Below are positions 36,557-47,566 of a stretch of DNA of 64,000 bases, piece after piece (the first letter of the stretch is position 1; each line of letters opens with the position of its first letter). Source of the DNA: Pantoea sp. GD03673 (GTDB taxonomy: Bacteria > Pseudomonadota > Gammaproteobacteria > Enterobacterales > Enterobacteriaceae); NCBI RefSeq assembly GCF_029844725.1, contig NZ_JAOCKJ010000007.1:1-64000 (forward strand), written 5' to 3'. The notes under the pieces are model-generated. The model saw only the letters and a program-made list of their open reading frames with translations, was not told the origin of the DNA and did no database searches. The translations under genes were made by a program, and so were the position numbers.

Positions 36557-38278
36557 TTACCGCAGCCAGTTGGTTTTCGCCAGTTCTACCACCTCGTCAC
36601 CACGACCATTCATGATGGCGCGAAGCATGTAGAGACTGAAGCCTTTAGCCTGCTCCATTTTGATCTGCGGCGGCATTGCCAGCTCCTCTTTGGCCGTGAT
36701 GACATCGACCAGCACCGGGCCATCATGCGCGAACGCCTGCTCCAGTGCGCCATTCAGTTCCGACGCCTTTTCTACCCGAATGCCACGAATGCCGCAGGCC
36801 TGGGCGATAGCGGCAAAGTCAGGATTTTCCAGCTCCGTGCCGTCGGTGAGGTAACCGCCTGCTTTCATCTCCATCGCCACAAAGCCCAGCACGCTGTTGT
36901 TGAAGATCACCAGTTTCACCGGCATTTTCAGCTGCGCCAGCGAGATAAAATCCCCCATCAGCATGCTGAAGCCGCCGTCGCCGCACAGCGCAACGACCTG
37001 ACGATTGCGGTCGATGGACTGCGCACCCAGCGCCTGTGGCATCGCATTCGCCATCGAACCGTGGTTAAACGAACCCAGCAGGCGACGTCTGCCGTTCATC
37101 TTCAGGTAGCGCGCCGCCCAGACAGTAGGCGTGCCGACATCACAGGTAAAAATAGCGTCATCGCTGGCGTAATGGCTGATCTGCTGTGCCAGATACTGCG
37201 GGTGAATGGGCTGTTTATCATTGGGCTGCGCCAGTTCATCCAGACTTTTGCGCGCCTCGCCATAGTGCTTCACCGCGCTGTCGAGATGCCTGCGATCGCT
37301 TTTGTGGGTCAGTTGCGGCAGCAGCGCCTGCAGCGTGCTTTTCACATCGCCGACATAGGCCTGATCGACGTGACAATGTGACCCCAGGCTGCCGGGATTG
37401 ATGTCGATCTGAATGATCTTCGCCTTCTCAGGATAGAAGGCGCGATAGGGGAACTGGGTGCCAAGCAACACCAGCGTTCCGGCATTCATCATGGCGTGGA
37501 AGCCGGATGAGAAGCCAATCAGGCCGGTCATACCGACATCATAAGGGTTGTCATATTCGATGTGTTCTTTGCCACGCAGCGCATGGACGACAGGGGCTTT
37601 CAGCGCTTCAGCCAGCGCCACCACTTCCTGATGCGCACCGGCGCAGCCACTGCCACACAGCAGTGTGATGTCAGTGGCGTCGTTCAGCGTCTGCGCCAGC
37701 CGGGTCAGTTCGGCGTGCTGCGGCAGGACCTGCGGCATCTGGGGCGGATACCACTCCGTGCTGGCGCTTTCCGGTGCCAGCTTCAGCGCGACATCGCCCG
37801 GCAGGACTACGACGGATACGCCACGGTTCAGAATGGCTTTTCGCATGGCGATGCCCAGTACCTGCGGTAACTGCTCAGGATTAGAGACCAGCTCGCAGTA
37901 GTGGCTGCATTCGCGGAACAGCTCCTGTGGATGGGTTTCCTGGAAATAGCCGCTGCCGATTTCGCTGGAGGGGATGTGTGCCGCAATGGCAAGAACAGGG
38001 ACGCGGTTGCGATGGCAGTCGAATAACCCGTTGATCAGATGTAAATTGCCTGGCCCACAGGAACCGGCACAGACCGCCAGCTCACCGCTGATATGCGCTT
38101 CTGCGCCCGCCGCAAATGCGGCTACCTCTTCGTGACGCGTTGGCATCCATTCGATGGTGCCCATGCGATTAAGACTGTCGCTCAGGCCGTTAAGGGAGTC
38201 CCCGGTGACGCCCCAGATGCGTTTAACGCCCGCGCTTTCCAGCGTTTTGGCGACCAGCGCCGCCACGGTTTGCTTCAT
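36557..38278 (-). CDS. poxB: pyruvate dehydrogenase (quinone) PoxB
   Basis: A 573-residue peripheral membrane flavoenzyme that oxidises pyruvate to acetate and CO2, using thiamine diphosphate and FAD, and passes electrons to ubiquinone. The PYR domain has [10 protein letters not shown] and the catalytic glutamate in [11 protein letters not shown]. The middle FAD-binding domain covers about 190-330. The PP domain has the thiamine motif [12 protein letters not shown], and the C-terminal lipid-activated helix reads [15 protein letters not shown]. The ATG at 38278 has AGGAG six bases upstream. It is RpoS-controlled in E. coli; no site was assigned here. Confidence 0.96.
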   Translation of the reverse strand: MKQTVAALVAKTLESAGVKRIWGVTGDSLNGLSDSLNRMGTIEWMPTRHEEVAAFAAGAEAHISGELAVCAGSCGPGNLHLINGLFDCHRNRVPVLAIAAHIPSSEIGSGYFQETHPQELFRECSHYCELVSNPEQLPQVLGIAMRKAILNRGVSVVVLPGDVALKLAPESASTEWYPPQMPQVLPQHAELTRLAQTLNDATDITLLCGSGCAGAHQEVVALAEALKAPVVHALRGKEHIEYDNPYDVGMTGLIGFSSGFHAMMNAGTLVLLGTQFPYRAFYPEKAKIIQIDINPGSLGSHCHVDQAYVGDVKSTLQALLPQLTHKSDRRHLDSAVKHYGEARKSLDELAQPNDKQPIHPQYLAQQISHYASDDAIFTCDVGTPTVWAARYLKMNGRRRLLGSFNHGSMANAMPQALGAQSIDRNRQVVALCGDGGFSMLMGDFISLAQLKMPVKLVIFNNSVLGFVAMEMKAGGYLTDGTELENPDFAAIAQACGIRGIRVEKASELNGALEQAFAHDGPVLVDVITAKEELAMPPQIKMEQAKGFSLYMLRAIMNGRGDEVVELAKTNWLR

Positions 38279-38421
38279 GCTCATCTCCTTTGTCGGCCCG
38301 CTCTGAAGAGAGACGTAACCAGAACCGAAAAAAGAAGCGTAGACGACACGGCAGAAAAGCAGGCGTGAAAAAATGCGCTGGTGCAGCACGGCGGATGGAC
38401 GATTGCTGATAAGGTCTGGCT

Positions 38422-38449
38422 CGCCCCGCGCCATTCAGGGCGCGGGGCG
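38422..38449. other. very GC-rich hairpin between poxB and lysO
   Basis: CGCCCCGCGCC and GGCGCGGGGCG pair perfectly over 11 bp around ATTCAG. A pyrimidine-rich but interrupted tail (GCTTTCCTTCTC) follows on the plus strand, and no T tract on the minus strand. It may end lysO transcription poorly or protect a 3' end. Confidence 0.45.
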
Positions 38450-38534
38450 CTTTCCTTCTCTGCTCCTGTTCCCTGCGCGCTGGGTTGCGTTATCGCGGCC
38501 AGATGAATGCTGACTTGCGCATACCAGACAGGGT

Positions 38535-39434
38535 TCAGGCAGAGAAAAGAGCGATCAGAATCGGTGCCAGCAGGCTCATGACAAAGCCGTGCACAATGGC
38601 GGCAGGGACAATTTCATTGCCACCTGCCCGCTGCAGCACCGGCAGGGTAAAGTCCATGGAGGTGGCACCGCACAGGCCCAGTGCGATGGAGCGATGACGG
38701 CCAATCAGCACAGGAATGAGCATGATGGCCACCAGTTCACGCACCAGATCATTGAAGAAGGCGGCGCTGCCGACGACCGGGCCAAACGCTTCGGTCATGA
38801 GAATGCCGGAAAGCGAGTACCAGCCAAAGCCACTGGCTAACGCCAGGCCGGTTTTCAGCGGCACGCCCAGCACCAGTGCTGCAATCATGCCGCCCATCAG
38901 CGCGCTGACCAGCACCACGCTGGCCACCAGCATGCCACGTCGGTTCAGGATGATCTGACGCAGCGTCATGCCGCTGCCTCGCAGCTGAATGCCCACCAGA
39001 AACAGCAGGAAGATCAGCGCATATTCGCTGGCTGTGGAGGCGTGGTGCAGCAGTGGCCAGTGGGTCAGGCCTGACACAAAACCAGCGACGACGACGCCGC
39101 ACAGCTTCAGGGAATCCAGCGCCATATGCATCCGCGATGGCAGTTTATCCTGTCGGTGCGCATGCTGCCAGGGCGCATATTTTTCCAGTCCGCGCAGCGC
39201 CAGCAGGTTGCACAGCAGAATGCAGAATGCCGCAACCAGCGCGGTGTGAAAGATCGCCAGCAGGTTGCTGCCAAGATTGTCGAGAAAGGCCAGGCTGATG
39301 CCCATAAAGAAGAGAATCACGTAAACCATCCAGCCTAAAAGCTGATTCACCCGACGCAGGGTAGTGGGATTACGAAAAGGGAGCAGCCAGCCAGCGATAA
39401 GCGGCAGCAGAATAATCAGAAGTCCGGTGTACAT
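38535..39434 (-). CDS. lysO: L-lysine exporter LysO
   Basis: A 299-residue inner-membrane protein with about eight predicted helices that exports L-lysine (and the analogue thialysine) in E. coli. Family segments are WMVYVILFFMGISLAFLDN, LLFLVGIQLRGSGMTLRQI, ASGFGWYSLSGILMTEAFGP and LCGATSMDFTLPVLQR. In E. coli ArgP activates the gene; no site was assigned here. The hcp-hcr and aqpZ genes that flank it in E. coli are absent. Confidence 0.94.
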   Translation of the reverse strand: MYTGLLIILLPLIAGWLLPFRNPTTLRRVNQLLGWMVYVILFFMGISLAFLDNLGSNLLAIFHTALVAAFCILLCNLLALRGLEKYAPWQHAHRQDKLPSRMHMALDSLKLCGVVVAGFVSGLTHWPLLHHASTASEYALIFLLFLVGIQLRGSGMTLRQIILNRRGMLVASVVLVSALMGGMIAALVLGVPLKTGLALASGFGWYSLSGILMTEAFGPVVGSAAFFNDLVRELVAIMLIPVLIGRHRSIALGLCGATSMDFTLPVLQRAGGNEIVPAAIVHGFVMSLLAPILIALFSA

Positions 39435-39559
39435 ATCATTGCCATCCCTGGGAAAAGTGGCAACACGCTAGCGAAAAAGCGTATCGGAGTAAAGCCCGTT
39501 GCGGCTTGACCGGCTCGCTTGCGGCAACCATGCTGTTTATAACCTGAGGACGGACGCCT

Positions 39560-41197
39560 ATGATTCTGGAACATATCGACATTCGCGGTTTCCGCGGCAT
39601 CAACAAGCTCTCACTGCCTTTAACACGGACCAATCTGCTGATTGGTGAAAACGCCTGGGGCAAATCCAGCCTGCTGGATGTCCTGAGCCTGCTACTTTCG
39701 CCCCACGAACCGGCCTATGTTTTTACCCAGGCTGACTTCCACTTTACTCCAGGCGATGTCACCGATCCGATGCGCCGTCTTTCGGTGGTATTCCACTTTC
39801 GTGATGATGGCAGCGACCCGGATTCCGTGCTCTCGACTTTCTGGCAGCGTGATGCAGAGGGGCAGCGCCGGCTTTATTACAGCGTTAGCGCCACCTGGCG
39901 AGACAGCGGCATCGAAACCCGACGCCGGTTCGTGGACGTGAACGCGCAGCTGTTGCCTGAGCAGCACTGCGCGGCGGCGATTGATCTGGTGCTGCAACGC
40001 TACCCGGTGCTGCGATTGCGTGACGCGCGTTTCAGCAAGCGGATTCGGCACAGTGCGCCGATTGCGCCCGCGCATTCTGAGCTGCTGGCGGGGATGGAGA
40101 CACTGGCACGCGATCTGGAGCAGCATCCAAAGCAGCTCAGTGATGACGTGCTGCGGCAGGGGCTGAAGACCATGCAGCAGCTGATGCAGCACTACTTTCT
40201 GGTGCAGCCGCCCGATGCGGGCAATGCACTCAGATCACGGGATCCGCAGACGCGCGACGGGGGGCAGGGATGGCGGGCGCTGGATCATCTCAATCAGCTG
40301 ATTGCCGGAACGGATTCCCGCAGCCGTCAGCTGATTCTGCTGCAGATGTTTACCCTGCTGATTGAGGCGCGAGGCGACGTCCCGCTGGCCGCGGGTGCCC
40401 GGCCCCTGCTGCTGATTGAGGATCCGGAAACCCGGCTGCATCCGATTATGCTGTCGGTGGCATGGAACCTGCTCAGGTTATTGCCGCTGCAAAAAATTGC
40501 CACAACCAATTCCGCTGAGCTGCTGTCTCAGGTGCCTGTCGAAAATGTCTGCCGTCTGGTGCGCGGTCCTTCGCGGGTGGCTGCCTGGCGCATCGGGCCA
40601 GAAGGGCTGAGTGCTGAAGAGAGCCGGCGTATCGGCTTCCATATCCGGGTCAACCGGCCTGCGGCGCTGTTTGCCCGTTGCTGGCTGCTGGTCGAGGGTG
40701 AAACCGAAGTCTGGATCATGAATGAGCTGGCGCAGCAGTGCGGTTACAACTTCGCGGCTGAAGGGGTTAAAGTGATTGAGTTTGCTCAATCGGGCTTAAA
40801 GCCGCTGCTGAAGTTTGCCCGTCGCATGGGCATCGCCTGGCATGTGCTGACGGACGGCGATCAGGCGGGGAATAAATATGCCAGCACCGCACGCACGCAG
40901 TTGCAACCCGGCGATCCTGAGCCGCGTTTTCTGACGCAGTTACCGGCGCTGGATATGGAGAATTTTCTCTATCACCAGGGCTTTCAGGATGTCTATCATC
41001 AGATGGCGCACCTGCCGTTAAACGTTCCGATGAGTTCCAGGCGTATTATTACCAAAGCGATTCACCAGAGTTCCAAACCTGAACTCGCCATCGCGGTGGC
41101 AACGTCAGCGGCGGAACGCGGACCGGAGGCTATCCCGCCGTTAATACGGCAAATGTTTGCCCGGGTGATTGGGCTGGCGCAGGGTCAGGCGGATTGA
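39560..41197 (+). CDS. ybjD: OLD-family ATP-dependent endonuclease YbjD
   Basis: A 545-residue protein of the overcoming-lysogenization-defect type. It has an N-terminal SMC/ABC-like ATPase with Walker A GENAWGKSS (about 29-37), a signature and Walker B region at LLLIEDPETRLHP, and a C-terminal TOPRIM domain with LLVEGETE and the VLTDGDQAG metal site. The architecture suggests nucleotide-stimulated cutting of DNA; the biological role of YbjD is unsettled, although relatives act in phage defence. The central part is less similar to E. coli than the ends are. Confidence 0.9.
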   Translation: MILEHIDIRGFRGINKLSLPLTRTNLLIGENAWGKSSLLDVLSLLLSPHEPAYVFTQADFHFTPGDVTDPMRRLSVVFHFRDDGSDPDSVLSTFWQRDAEGQRRLYYSVSATWRDSGIETRRRFVDVNAQLLPEQHCAAAIDLVLQRYPVLRLRDARFSKRIRHSAPIAPAHSELLAGMETLARDLEQHPKQLSDDVLRQGLKTMQQLMQHYFLVQPPDAGNALRSRDPQTRDGGQGWRALDHLNQLIAGTDSRSRQLILLQMFTLLIEARGDVPLAAGARPLLLIEDPETRLHPIMLSVAWNLLRLLPLQKIATTNSAELLSQVPVENVCRLVRGPSRVAAWRIGPEGLSAEESRRIGFHIRVNRPAALFARCWLLVEGETEVWIMNELAQQCGYNFAAEGVKVIEFAQSGLKPLLKFARRMGIAWHVLTDGDQAGNKYASTARTQLQPGDPEPRFLTQLPALDMENFLYHQGFQDVYHQMAHLPLNVPMSSRRIITKAIHQSSKPELAIAVATSAAERGPEAIPPLIRQMFARVIGLAQGQAD

Positions 41198-41213
41198 GGC
41201 CGTATCGGATAGG

Positions 41214-41242
41214 AAAATGCCAGCGGCACTGGCTGGCATTTT
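41214..41242. terminator. bidirectional terminator between ybjD and cspD
   Basis: AAAATGCCAGC and GCTGGCATTTT pair over 11 bp around GGCACTG. Both strands read into T runs after the stem, so it can serve both convergent genes. Confidence 0.88.
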
Positions 41243-41271
41243 TGGGTCACTGTTCAGAGGCAGCGCGAGTG

Positions 41272-41493
41272 TCAGGCCACAGCCTGTATCTCAACCGGCA
41301 CGATAAGGCTGGCGTGATTGCCTTTCGGGCCTTCATGAACATCAAACTGAACCTGCTGGCCTGCCTTTAGCGTGCGGTAGCCTTCCATCTGAATGGTGGA
41401 GTAGTGTGCAAAAATATCTTCGCCACCGCCAACCGGACAGATAAAGCCAAAGCCTTTGGAATTATTGAACCATTTAACTGTGCCCGTCTCCAT
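41272..41493 (-). CDS. cspD: cold shock-like protein CspD
   Basis: A 73-residue single-stranded nucleic acid-binding protein that inhibits replication in E. coli stationary phase. The RNP motifs are KGFGFI and DIFAHY. The start at 41493 gives METGTVKWFNNSKGFGF, the family N-terminus; the frame is open further upstream without resemblance. It is not itself cold-inducible in E. coli. It diverges from clpS, and in E. coli CspD is also a protease substrate (Lon), a link that cannot be tested here. Confidence 0.95.
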   Translation of the reverse strand: METGTVKWFNNSKGFGFICPVGGGEDIFAHYSTIQMEGYRTLKAGQQVQFDVHEGPKGNHASLIVPVEIQAVA

Positions 41494-41809
41494 GCTTTTA
41501 CTTCCCTCGCAAGACATTTTATAAGTAGGTGAGGTCTTACAGGCTGTGAGTCGGATTTGATTAAAACGCAATCAGCCTGTGCAGGTAGAATGTAGAGAAA
41601 GCGCCGCTGGCGTCAAGCAAACCACCGGGCCAGGTGGGGAAAAAATCATCAAAATTTGAGGTAGTTAACGCTATTGCAAATTTTGTGATGCAGGTCGCGC
41701 AAGGGAATTTCTGAATAAATTTTCAGCTGCGACCAGACGCTTGACAGGCATGTTAAACTCTCAACATGTAGCCATCAAAAGGCTAAAAGCAAAATCTCAA
41801 CGGAACACT
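41494..41809. other. divergent promoter region between cspD and clpS
   Basis: No gene is supported. The region should hold both promoters; a sigma-70-like pair for clpS is listed separately. The DNA around 41630-41720 is AT-rich. Confidence 0.5.
41741..41770 (+). promoter_or_regulatory. probable clpS promoter
   Basis: A perfect -35 hexamer TTGACA (41741-41746) is followed, after 18 bases, by CATGTA (41765-41770), a weak -10. The start codon of clpS is at 41810, which would give a short leader. Confidence 0.45.
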
Positions 41810-42130
41810 ATGGCAAACACAAACGACTGGCTTAACTTTGAACATCTGGCCGAAGACAAAGTACGTGAAGGGTTAAAGCCGCCTTCTATGTATAAAGTCA
41901 TTCTGAATAATGACGATTATACACCTATGGAATTTGTTATTGACGTCGTACAAAAGTTCTTTTCTTATGATGTTGAACGTGCAACGCAGCTGATGTTGAA
42001 AGTTCACTATCACGGCAAGGCGATCTGTGGTGTATTTACTGCAGAAGTCGCCGAAACAAAAGCGGCCCAGGTGAACAACTATGCGCGGGAAAATCATCAT
42101 CCGTTGCTGTGTACGCTGGAAAAAGCCTGA
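41810..42130 (+). CDS. clpS: ATP-dependent Clp protease adaptor ClpS
   Basis: A 106-residue adaptor that binds proteins with N-terminal Leu, Phe, Trp or Tyr and delivers them to ClpAP. The pocket residues are seen in [10 protein letters not shown] (Asn34, Asp35) and His66 of KVHYHGKA. The flexible N-terminal arm needed for handover is residues 1-25. The ATG at 41810 starts the family sequence [16 protein letters not shown]. It lies 52 bases before clpA. Confidence 0.96.
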   Translation: MANTNDWLNFEHLAEDKVREGLKPPSMYKVILNNDDYTPMEFVIDVVQKFFSYDVERATQLMLKVHYHGKAICGVFTAEVAETKAAQVNNYARENHHPLLCTLEKA

Positions 42131-42182
42131 ACCCGTCTCCATATAGGAAACTGGTAAGGGCGATAATTGGGGGAGGTGCCTA

Positions 42183-44459
42183 ATGCTCAATCAAGAACTG
42201 GAACTCAGTTTAAATATGGCTTTCGCCAGAGCGCGTGAGCACCGTCATGAATTTATGACCGTCGAGCATCTGTTACTGGCGTTGCTCAGTAACCCGTCGG
42301 CCAGAGAGGCACTGGAAGCCTGTACGGTGGACATTGTGGCTCTGCGACAGGAACTCGAAGCCTTCATCGAACAAACCACGCCGGTGCTGCCCGCCAGCGA
42401 AGAGGAGCGTGACACACAACCGACGCTCAGCTTCCAGCGCGTCCTGCAGCGTGCGGTTTTCCATGTCCAGTCATCCGGTCGTAGTGAAGTGACCGGGGCA
42501 AATGTGCTGGTCGCCATCTTCAGCGAGCAGGAGTCGCAAGCGGCCTATCTGTTACGCAAACATGAAGTCAGCCGCCTTGATGTGGTGAATTTCATCTCTC
42601 ACGGTACGCGCAAAGACGAGCCGGGCCAGGCGCCAGGCGCTGAAAATCCGGTTAACGAAGAGCAAGCAGGCGGGGAGGAGCGTATGGAAAACTTCACCAC
42701 CAATCTTAATCAGCTTGCTCGCGTCGGTGGTATCGATCCACTGATCGGTCGCGATAAAGAGCTGGAACGTACCATTCAGGTGTTGTGCCGTCGCCGTAAA
42801 AATAACCCGCTGCTGGTGGGTGAATCGGGTGTCGGTAAAACTGCGATTGCTGAAGGTCTCGCCTGGCGTATCGAGCAGGGCGACGTTCCGGAAGTGATGA
42901 AAGACTGCACTATTTACTCGCTGGATATTGGTTCACTGCTGGCGGGCACCAAATACCGTGGTGATTTTGAAAAACGTTTCAAAGCGCTGCTGAAGCAGCT
43001 GGAACAGGATGAACACAGCATTCTGTTTATCGATGAGATCCATACCATCATCGGTGCGGGTGCCGCGTCCGGCGGCCAGGTTGATGCCGCTAACCTGATC
43101 AAGCCATTGCTTTCTTCTGGCAAGATTCGGGTAATGGGTTCCACCACGTATCAGGAATTCAGCAATATCTTCGAAAAAGATCGTGCTCTGGCGCGTCGTT
43201 TCCAAAAGATCGACATCACGGAACCGTCTGTTGAAGAGACCGTGCAGATCCTGAATGGCCTGAAAACCAAGTACGAAGCGCATCACGATGTACGCTATAC
43301 CGCGAAAGCGGTACGTGCAGCCGTGGAACTGGCGGTGAAATATATCAACGATCGTCATCTGCCTGACAAGGCGATTGATGTCATTGATGAGGCCGGTGCG
43401 CGTGCGCGCCTGATGCCAGCCAGCAAGCGTAAGAAAACCATCAATGTCTCTGACATTGAAACCGTGGTGGCCCGTATTGCCCGTATTCCTGAGCAAAGCG
43501 TGTCGGCAACCGATCGCGATACGCTGAGAAATCTGGGCGATCGCCTGAAGATGCTGGTATTTGGTCAGGACAACGCCATTGAAGCGCTGACTGAAGCGAT
43601 CAAAATGAGCCGCGCCGGTCTGGGTCAGGATCGCAAGCCGGTAGGGTCCTTCCTGTTTGCCGGACCAACGGGTGTCGGTAAAACCGAAGTCACCGTGCAG
43701 CTGGCGAAAGCACTGGGTATTGAGCTGCTGCGCTTTGATATGTCCGAGTATATGGAGCGTCACACCGTCAGTCGTCTGATTGGTGCGCCTCCGGGTTATG
43801 TCGGCTTTGATCAGGGCGGCCTGCTGACGGATGCGGTGATTAAGCATCCTCATGCAGTCGTGCTGCTGGATGAAATCGAGAAAGCGCACCCGGATGTCTT
43901 TAACCTGCTGCTGCAGGTGATGGATAACGGTATGCTGACTGACAACAACGGTCGTAAAGCAGACTTCCGTAACGTGGTGCTGGTAATGACCACGAACGCC
44001 GGTGTGCGTGAGACCGAACGTAAGTCGATTGGCCTGATTCATCAGGACAACAGCACCGATGCCATGGAAGAGATCAAAAAGATCTTTACGCCAGAGTTTC
44101 GTAACCGTCTCGATAACATCATCTGGTTCAGTCATCTGTCACCAGAGGTGATCCACCAGGTGGTCGATAAGTTTATTGTCGAGTTGCAGGCGCAGCTGGA
44201 TGCGAAAGGCGTGTCACTGGAAGTCAGTGATGAAGCACGCGACTGGCTGGCTGAGAAGGGCTACGACAAAGCGATGGGCGCACGTCCGATGGCGCGCACC
44301 GTGCAGGACAGCCTGAAGAAACCGTTAGCGAATGAACTGCTGTTTGGTTCGCTGGTGGATGGCGGCTCGGTGTCAGTGGCGCTGGATCGTGAGAAAGGTG
44401 AACTGACCTATCACTTCCTGAGTGCTGAAAAACGCAAAACCGAAGGCACTGTGCATTAA
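42183..44459 (+). CDS. clpA: ATP-dependent Clp protease ATP-binding subunit ClpA
   Basis: A 758-residue AAA+ unfoldase that feeds substrates to ClpP. The N-domain (1-145) binds ClpS and starts [20 protein letters not shown]. The first AAA domain has Walker A GESGVGKT (about 214) and [14 protein letters not shown]; the second has GPTGVGKT (about 494) and [13 protein letters not shown]. The ClpP-docking loop contains the IGL tripeptide in [18 protein letters not shown] lies upstream of the ATG. Its length equals that of E. coli ClpA. Confidence 0.97.
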   Translation: MLNQELELSLNMAFARAREHRHEFMTVEHLLLALLSNPSAREALEACTVDIVALRQELEAFIEQTTPVLPASEEERDTQPTLSFQRVLQRAVFHVQSSGRSEVTGANVLVAIFSEQESQAAYLLRKHEVSRLDVVNFISHGTRKDEPGQAPGAENPVNEEQAGGEERMENFTTNLNQLARVGGIDPLIGRDKELERTIQVLCRRRKNNPLLVGESGVGKTAIAEGLAWRIEQGDVPEVMKDCTIYSLDIGSLLAGTKYRGDFEKRFKALLKQLEQDEHSILFIDEIHTIIGAGAASGGQVDAANLIKPLLSSGKIRVMGSTTYQEFSNIFEKDRALARRFQKIDITEPSVEETVQILNGLKTKYEAHHDVRYTAKAVRAAVELAVKYINDRHLPDKAIDVIDEAGARARLMPASKRKKTINVSDIETVVARIARIPEQSVSATDRDTLRNLGDRLKMLVFGQDNAIEALTEAIKMSRAGLGQDRKPVGSFLFAGPTGVGKTEVTVQLAKALGIELLRFDMSEYMERHTVSRLIGAPPGYVGFDQGGLLTDAVIKHPHAVVLLDEIEKAHPDVFNLLLQVMDNGMLTDNNGRKADFRNVVLVMTTNAGVRETERKSIGLIHQDNSTDAMEEIKKIFTPEFRNRLDNIIWFSHLSPEVIHQVVDKFIVELQAQLDAKGVSLEVSDEARDWLAEKGYDKAMGARPMARTVQDSLKKPLANELLFGSLVDGGSVSVALDREKGELTYHFLSAEKRKTEGTVH

Positions 44460-44477
44460 TCACTTGCTGCAGATGTG

Positions 44478-44510
44478 AAAAAGGCCGGATTAAAATCCGG
44501 CCTTTTTTTT
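44478..44510. terminator. bidirectional terminator between clpA and infA
   Basis: AAAAAGGCCGGAT and ATCCGGCCTTTTT enclose TAAA, with T runs on both strands. It ends clpA and infA, which converge. Confidence 0.92.
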
Positions 44511-44545
44511 CGCTGCAAAATGCAGAGCGATGAGATTATTGCAAA

Positions 44546-45109
<564 letters not shown>

Positions 45110-45802
45110 CTAAAAAAGCGTTTGTGTCTGCCAGCAGCCATCGCTGACCGGCTGGTTAGCAAGACGTTGTACACATTGCAGATAATCAGCGCGGGGGATC
45201 TCCTGCGCACCCAGCGAGGCAGTATGAGGATTAAGAACCTGACAATCCACCAGCCGGCCCTGATGTCGGATGAAATGCTGACAAAAGACCCACAGTGCGG
45301 TTTTAGACGCGTTCTGCTGACGGCTGAACATTGATTCGCCGCAGAAAATTTGCCCCATCGCCAGTCCGTACATGCCACCCACAAGCTGATGTTCATCCCA
45401 CACTTCGATAGAGTGAGCGTGACCAAGCTCATACAAGCGTAACCAGGCACGTTTCATTTCAAAGGTAATCCAGGTGCCTTCCTCGCGACCGCTGGCGCAG
45501 CCCTCTAGCACCTCTGCAAAGGACTCATTCATTGTCACCCGGTAGGGCGAACGATTGTGGAAACGCTTCATGCTGCGGCTGAGATGAAACTGCTCAGGCA
45601 ACAGGACGGCACGGGGATCGGGCGACCACCAGAGTATCGGATCGCCGGGCGAAAACCACGGAAAGATGCCGTGCTGATAAGCGTTCAGTAACCGGGCAGG
45701 GGAGAGATCCCCTCCCATAGCCAGCAGGCCGTTTGGCTCACGCAGCGCCATTTCCGGCGGAGGAAACAGCAAAGATTCCCGTGACAGTTGTACCAGTCTC
45801 AT
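45110..45802 (-). CDS. aat: leucyl/phenylalanyl-tRNA-protein transferase Aat
   Basis: A 230-residue enzyme that transfers Leu or Phe from aminoacyl-tRNA to proteins with N-terminal Arg or Lys, creating N-degrons for ClpS-ClpAP. Family motifs are [39 protein letters not shown], and [28 protein letters not shown]. Its neighbours clpS and clpA complete the same pathway. The gene lies 33 bases after cydC and may be co-transcribed with cydDC. Confidence 0.96.
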   Translation of the reverse strand: MRLVQLSRESLLFPPPEMALREPNGLLAMGGDLSPARLLNAYQHGIFPWFSPGDPILWWSPDPRAVLLPEQFHLSRSMKRFHNRSPYRVTMNESFAEVLEGCASGREEGTWITFEMKRAWLRLYELGHAHSIEVWDEHQLVGGMYGLAMGQIFCGESMFSRQQNASKTALWVFCQHFIRHQGRLVDCQVLNPHTASLGAQEIPRADYLQCVQRLANQPVSDGCWQTQTLF

Positions 45803-45835
45803 CGCGTTATGTTACTCATCGGCATTTCGCTAAGA

Positions 45836-47566
45836 CTATAACGCAATACGCTGCCGGAAACGCCAGTAGCGACCCGCTTTTGAGATTAATTCCGCATGAC
45901 TGCCCTGTTCAACAATCGCGCCACTGTCCATGACGCAGATGCGATCCATCTGCTCCAGGCCACTGAGCCGGTGGGTAACCATGATCATGGTTTTTCCGGC
46001 AGCCAGGCGCTGCAGCAGGGCGAGAATGTGCTGTTCAGTGGTGGCATCCAGGCCTTCGGTGGGTTCATCGAGCAGCCAGAGATCGCCATCGTGCAGCAAT
46101 GCACGCGCCAGCGCCAGTCGGCGTAATTCCCCGCCGGACAGCGGGCGACCCCCGTCTCCCATCCAGGCGTTTAACCCCTCCGGATTTTCAAGCAGACGCT
46201 GCAGGCCAACGTCGTTCAGCACGCGCTGCAGTTGCTCGTCACTGGCATCAGGGCAGGCAAGCAGTAAGTTATCGCGCAGGCTCTGGCTAAAGAGATGAAC
46301 CCGCTGCGTTACCACGCTGATGCGCTGGCGCAACGCGGTTTCTGACCATGCGCTGACGGGCAAATCATCGAGGGTGATGACACCGTGCTGGCTCTCCCAT
46401 CCACGGGTTAACAGCGCCAGCAGCGTCGATTTTCCGCAGCCGGTTGGCCCAAGCAAAGCAATATGCTCACCGGGCATGACGGAGAGGGTACAGCGGTTCA
46501 GCACCTTATCAGGACGATCGGGATAGCGGAAGTCGAGCTCTTCAATATCGACCGCAAGCGGGCCTGACCGGGCGTCTGACTGTGCCGGAAAGGTGATGGC
46601 AGGTGACTGATCGATAATGTCATTGACCCGCTGAGCGGCGTTGATCACCTGCGACATGGGCAGAAAAGCACCTGCAACCGGTGCCAGTGCCTCAAAGGCG
46701 GCCAGCGCGCAGAACACCACCAGTGCAATCAGGGAGCCGGGTAACTGTTGTTCGCTGATTGTCGCAGCGCCGAGCCAGAGCATAAGGGTAACCGTCACGC
46801 CACTGATCAGCAGCAGCAGGCTCTGAGCGGCGGCCTGCAAACCCTGTTGCTGGCTCTGCGCCTGTTGCCAGCGCTGTTCATCCTGATCAAGTTGCTGACG
46901 CCAGCTTTGCGAAGCACCGTACAGGTTGAGTTCAGCCTGAGCCGTGAGCCACTGCATCAGCTGTAAACGCCAGCGGGCACGTCCACGGGCAATCGCGATG
47001 CCTGCCGGTGCTCCCAGACGATAAAACAGCGACGGCATCAGAACCAGCGTACTCAGCATAATGCCGCCGAGCGTCAGTGCCAGTGAAACATCGATAAAAC
47101 TCATGCCGAAAGTGACCACAACAATCACAACAAATGCACCGAGCAGCGGCGAGATGACGCGCAGATAGAGATGATCCAGCGTATCGATATCGGCCACAAA
47201 CCGGTTGAGTAAATCTGCCTGGCGGAACTGCGACAGCTGCCCCGGCGACAGGGCCATCAGGCGACTGAACGTATGAACTCGCAGATGCTGAAGCACCCTG
47301 AACGTTGCATCATGGCTGACCAGACGTTCGGCGTAGCGTGCGGCGGTGCGGATAATTGCGGCACCACGGACGCCTGCTGCGGGCAGCATGTAATTGAAGG
47401 TATACAGGCCCGCTACGCCTGCCACTGACGAGGCGGCGAGAAACCAGCCTGACAGCGTCAGCAGGCCGATGCTGGCCAGCAGGGTAACAATCGCCAGCAC
47501 AATGCCCAGCGCCAGACGAAAAGGGTGACGCAGCCAGAGACGAAGAAAAGGACGCAGGGCAGACAT
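45836..47566 (-). CDS. cydC: heterodimeric thiol exporter subunit CydC
   Basis: A 576-residue half-transporter that with CydD exports glutathione and cysteine to the periplasm, needed for assembly of cytochrome bd. It has six N-terminal helices (about 15-310) and an ABC domain with Walker A GPTGCGKST (about 370), signature LSGGELRRLALARAL and Walker B LWLLDEPTEGLD. The start codon shares one base with the cydD stop. The order is cydD-cydC-aat, as in E. coli. Confidence 0.96.
   Translation of the reverse strand: MSALRPFLRLWLRHPFRLALGIVLAIVTLLASIGLLTLSGWFLAASSVAGVAGLYTFNYMLPAAGVRGAAIIRTAARYAERLVSHDATFRVLQHLRVHTFSRLMALSPGQLSQFRQADLLNRFVADIDTLDHLYLRVISPLLGAFVVIVVVTFGMSFIDVSLALTLGGIMLSTLVLMPSLFYRLGAPAGIAIARGRARWRLQLMQWLTAQAELNLYGASQSWRQQLDQDEQRWQQAQSQQQGLQAAAQSLLLLISGVTVTLMLWLGAATISEQQLPGSLIALVVFCALAAFEALAPVAGAFLPMSQVINAAQRVNDIIDQSPAITFPAQSDARSGPLAVDIEELDFRYPDRPDKVLNRCTLSVMPGEHIALLGPTGCGKSTLLALLTRGWESQHGVITLDDLPVSAWSETALRQRISVVTQRVHLFSQSLRDNLLLACPDASDEQLQRVLNDVGLQRLLENPEGLNAWMGDGGRPLSGGELRRLALARALLHDGDLWLLDEPTEGLDATTEQHILALLQRLAAGKTMIMVTHRLSGLEQMDRICVMDSGAIVEQGSHAELISKAGRYWRFRQRIAL

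Noticed and set aside
39560..41197. ybjD as part of a phage defence island
   Set aside because: YbjD is OLD-like, but its neighbours (lysO, cspD) are core genes and no partner such as a UvrD-like helicase is present. It occupies the same place as in E. coli.
42933..44135. 400-codon open frame opposite clpA
   Set aside because: Antisense shadow of a conserved gene, with no resemblance to a protein family.
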